Source: an uncultured Rhodocyclaceae bacterium
GTDB taxonomy: Bacteria; Pseudomonadota; Gammaproteobacteria; Burkholderiales; Rhodocyclaceae
DNA length: 5,770 bases
Reading direction: 5' to 3'
Assembly: GCA_903950295.1 (NCBI GenBank)
Contig: CAJBAP010000321.1
Span: 1 to 5,770, forward strand
Shown: one piece after another, positions 5,664-5,770 of the stretch
Layout: every line of letters starts with the position of its first letter
How positions within the stretch are numbered: the stretch's first letter is position 1
Program-made: the position numbers and the translations under genes
Notes under the pieces: generated by a model
Databases searched by the model: none
What the model saw: the letters and a program-made list of their open reading frames with translations, nothing else
What the model was told of the DNA's origin: nothing

Positions 5664-5692
5664 GCTGCATATTTGGCCATGTCGCGATAGCT

Positions 5693-5770
5693 TCAGGGTA
5701 ATTGGCCGGGGCCGGGCAGATAGCTGACCATGTCCCCGGGTGAAATGGTGGCTCCTGCCGGGATCGCGGC
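5693..5770 (-). CDS. C-terminal fragment of an upstream protein, possibly MoeA-type (5' end outside window)
   Basis: A minus-strand frame enters from the right edge and ends at TGA (5695-5693), giving 25 residues. The core, IPAGATISPGDMVSYLP, resembles the last beta-hairpin of MoeA domain IV: a Gly-rich turn, then GD/E, then V-x-hydrophobic. Compare VGAGETVQVQV near the end of the MoeA-like protein in this window. The fragment is too short for a firm assignment. If correct, a second molybdopterin insertase or a related cofactor gene lies directly upstream of aorA in the same orientation, separated from it by 143 nt. That gap holds the candidate aorA promoter and no obvious terminator. Confidence 0.4.
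   Translation of the reverse strand, partial: AAIPAGATISPGDMVSYLPGPGQLP

Noticed and set aside
5550..5692. Molybdenum/tungsten cofactor riboswitch in the aorA leader
   Set aside because: Only one simple long-loop stem is visible; I could not recognise the multi-stem Moco RNA architecture. A covariance model search (Rfam Moco) would decide.
5730..5770. Possible plus-strand gene starting at ATG 5730 (MSPGEMVAPAGIA...)
   Set aside because: No Shine-Dalgarno precedes it, and the opposite strand reads a more protein-like C-terminus; the palindromic sequence makes both frames open.

Overview
The window is GC-rich and densely coding. It looks like an anaerobic or facultative betaproteobacterium of the Aromatoleum/Azoarcus/Thauera type (Rhodocyclales). 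That assignment is an inference from gene content and order, not from a phylogenetic marker.

Almost the whole window is one minus-strand operon, read from right to left. It encodes a four-cluster ferredoxin-like protein (5549-5070), a tungsten-type aldehyde:ferredoxin oxidoreductase catalytic subunit (5053-3206), an FAD/NAD(P)-binding oxidoreductase (3127-1871), a MoaD/ThiS-like sulfur carrier ending in Gly-Gly (1852-1598) and a MoeA-like metal insertase (1588-311). This order matches the aorABCDE cluster known from Aromatoleum aromaticum EbN1. There AorABC oxidises aldehydes to acids and passes electrons to NAD+, and AorA has been reported to polymerise into a nanowire that carries AorB and is capped by AorC. 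AorB would hold the W-bis-pyranopterin and one [4Fe-4S] cluster, AorA would conduct electrons through four [4Fe-4S] clusters, and AorC would connect the chain to NAD(P). The MoaD-like and MoeA-like proteins probably serve the pterin dithiolene and tungsten insertion.

The most notable non-coding element is a textbook intrinsic terminator between aorB and aorC: a perfect 10-bp stem, a 3-nt loop and a T5 tract. It lies inside the operon and leaves too little room for a new promoter before aorC. It should therefore act as an attenuator that makes AorA and AorB in excess over AorC, which is the stoichiometry a capped AorAB filament would need. Upstream of aorA are a candidate extended -10 promoter and a 9-bp leader hairpin (5550-5692).

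At the left edge, the 3' part of a redoxin/TlpA-like gene on the plus strand converges on moeA with only 5 nt between them. At the right edge, a 25-residue minus-strand C-terminal fragment resembles the end of another MoeA-type protein.
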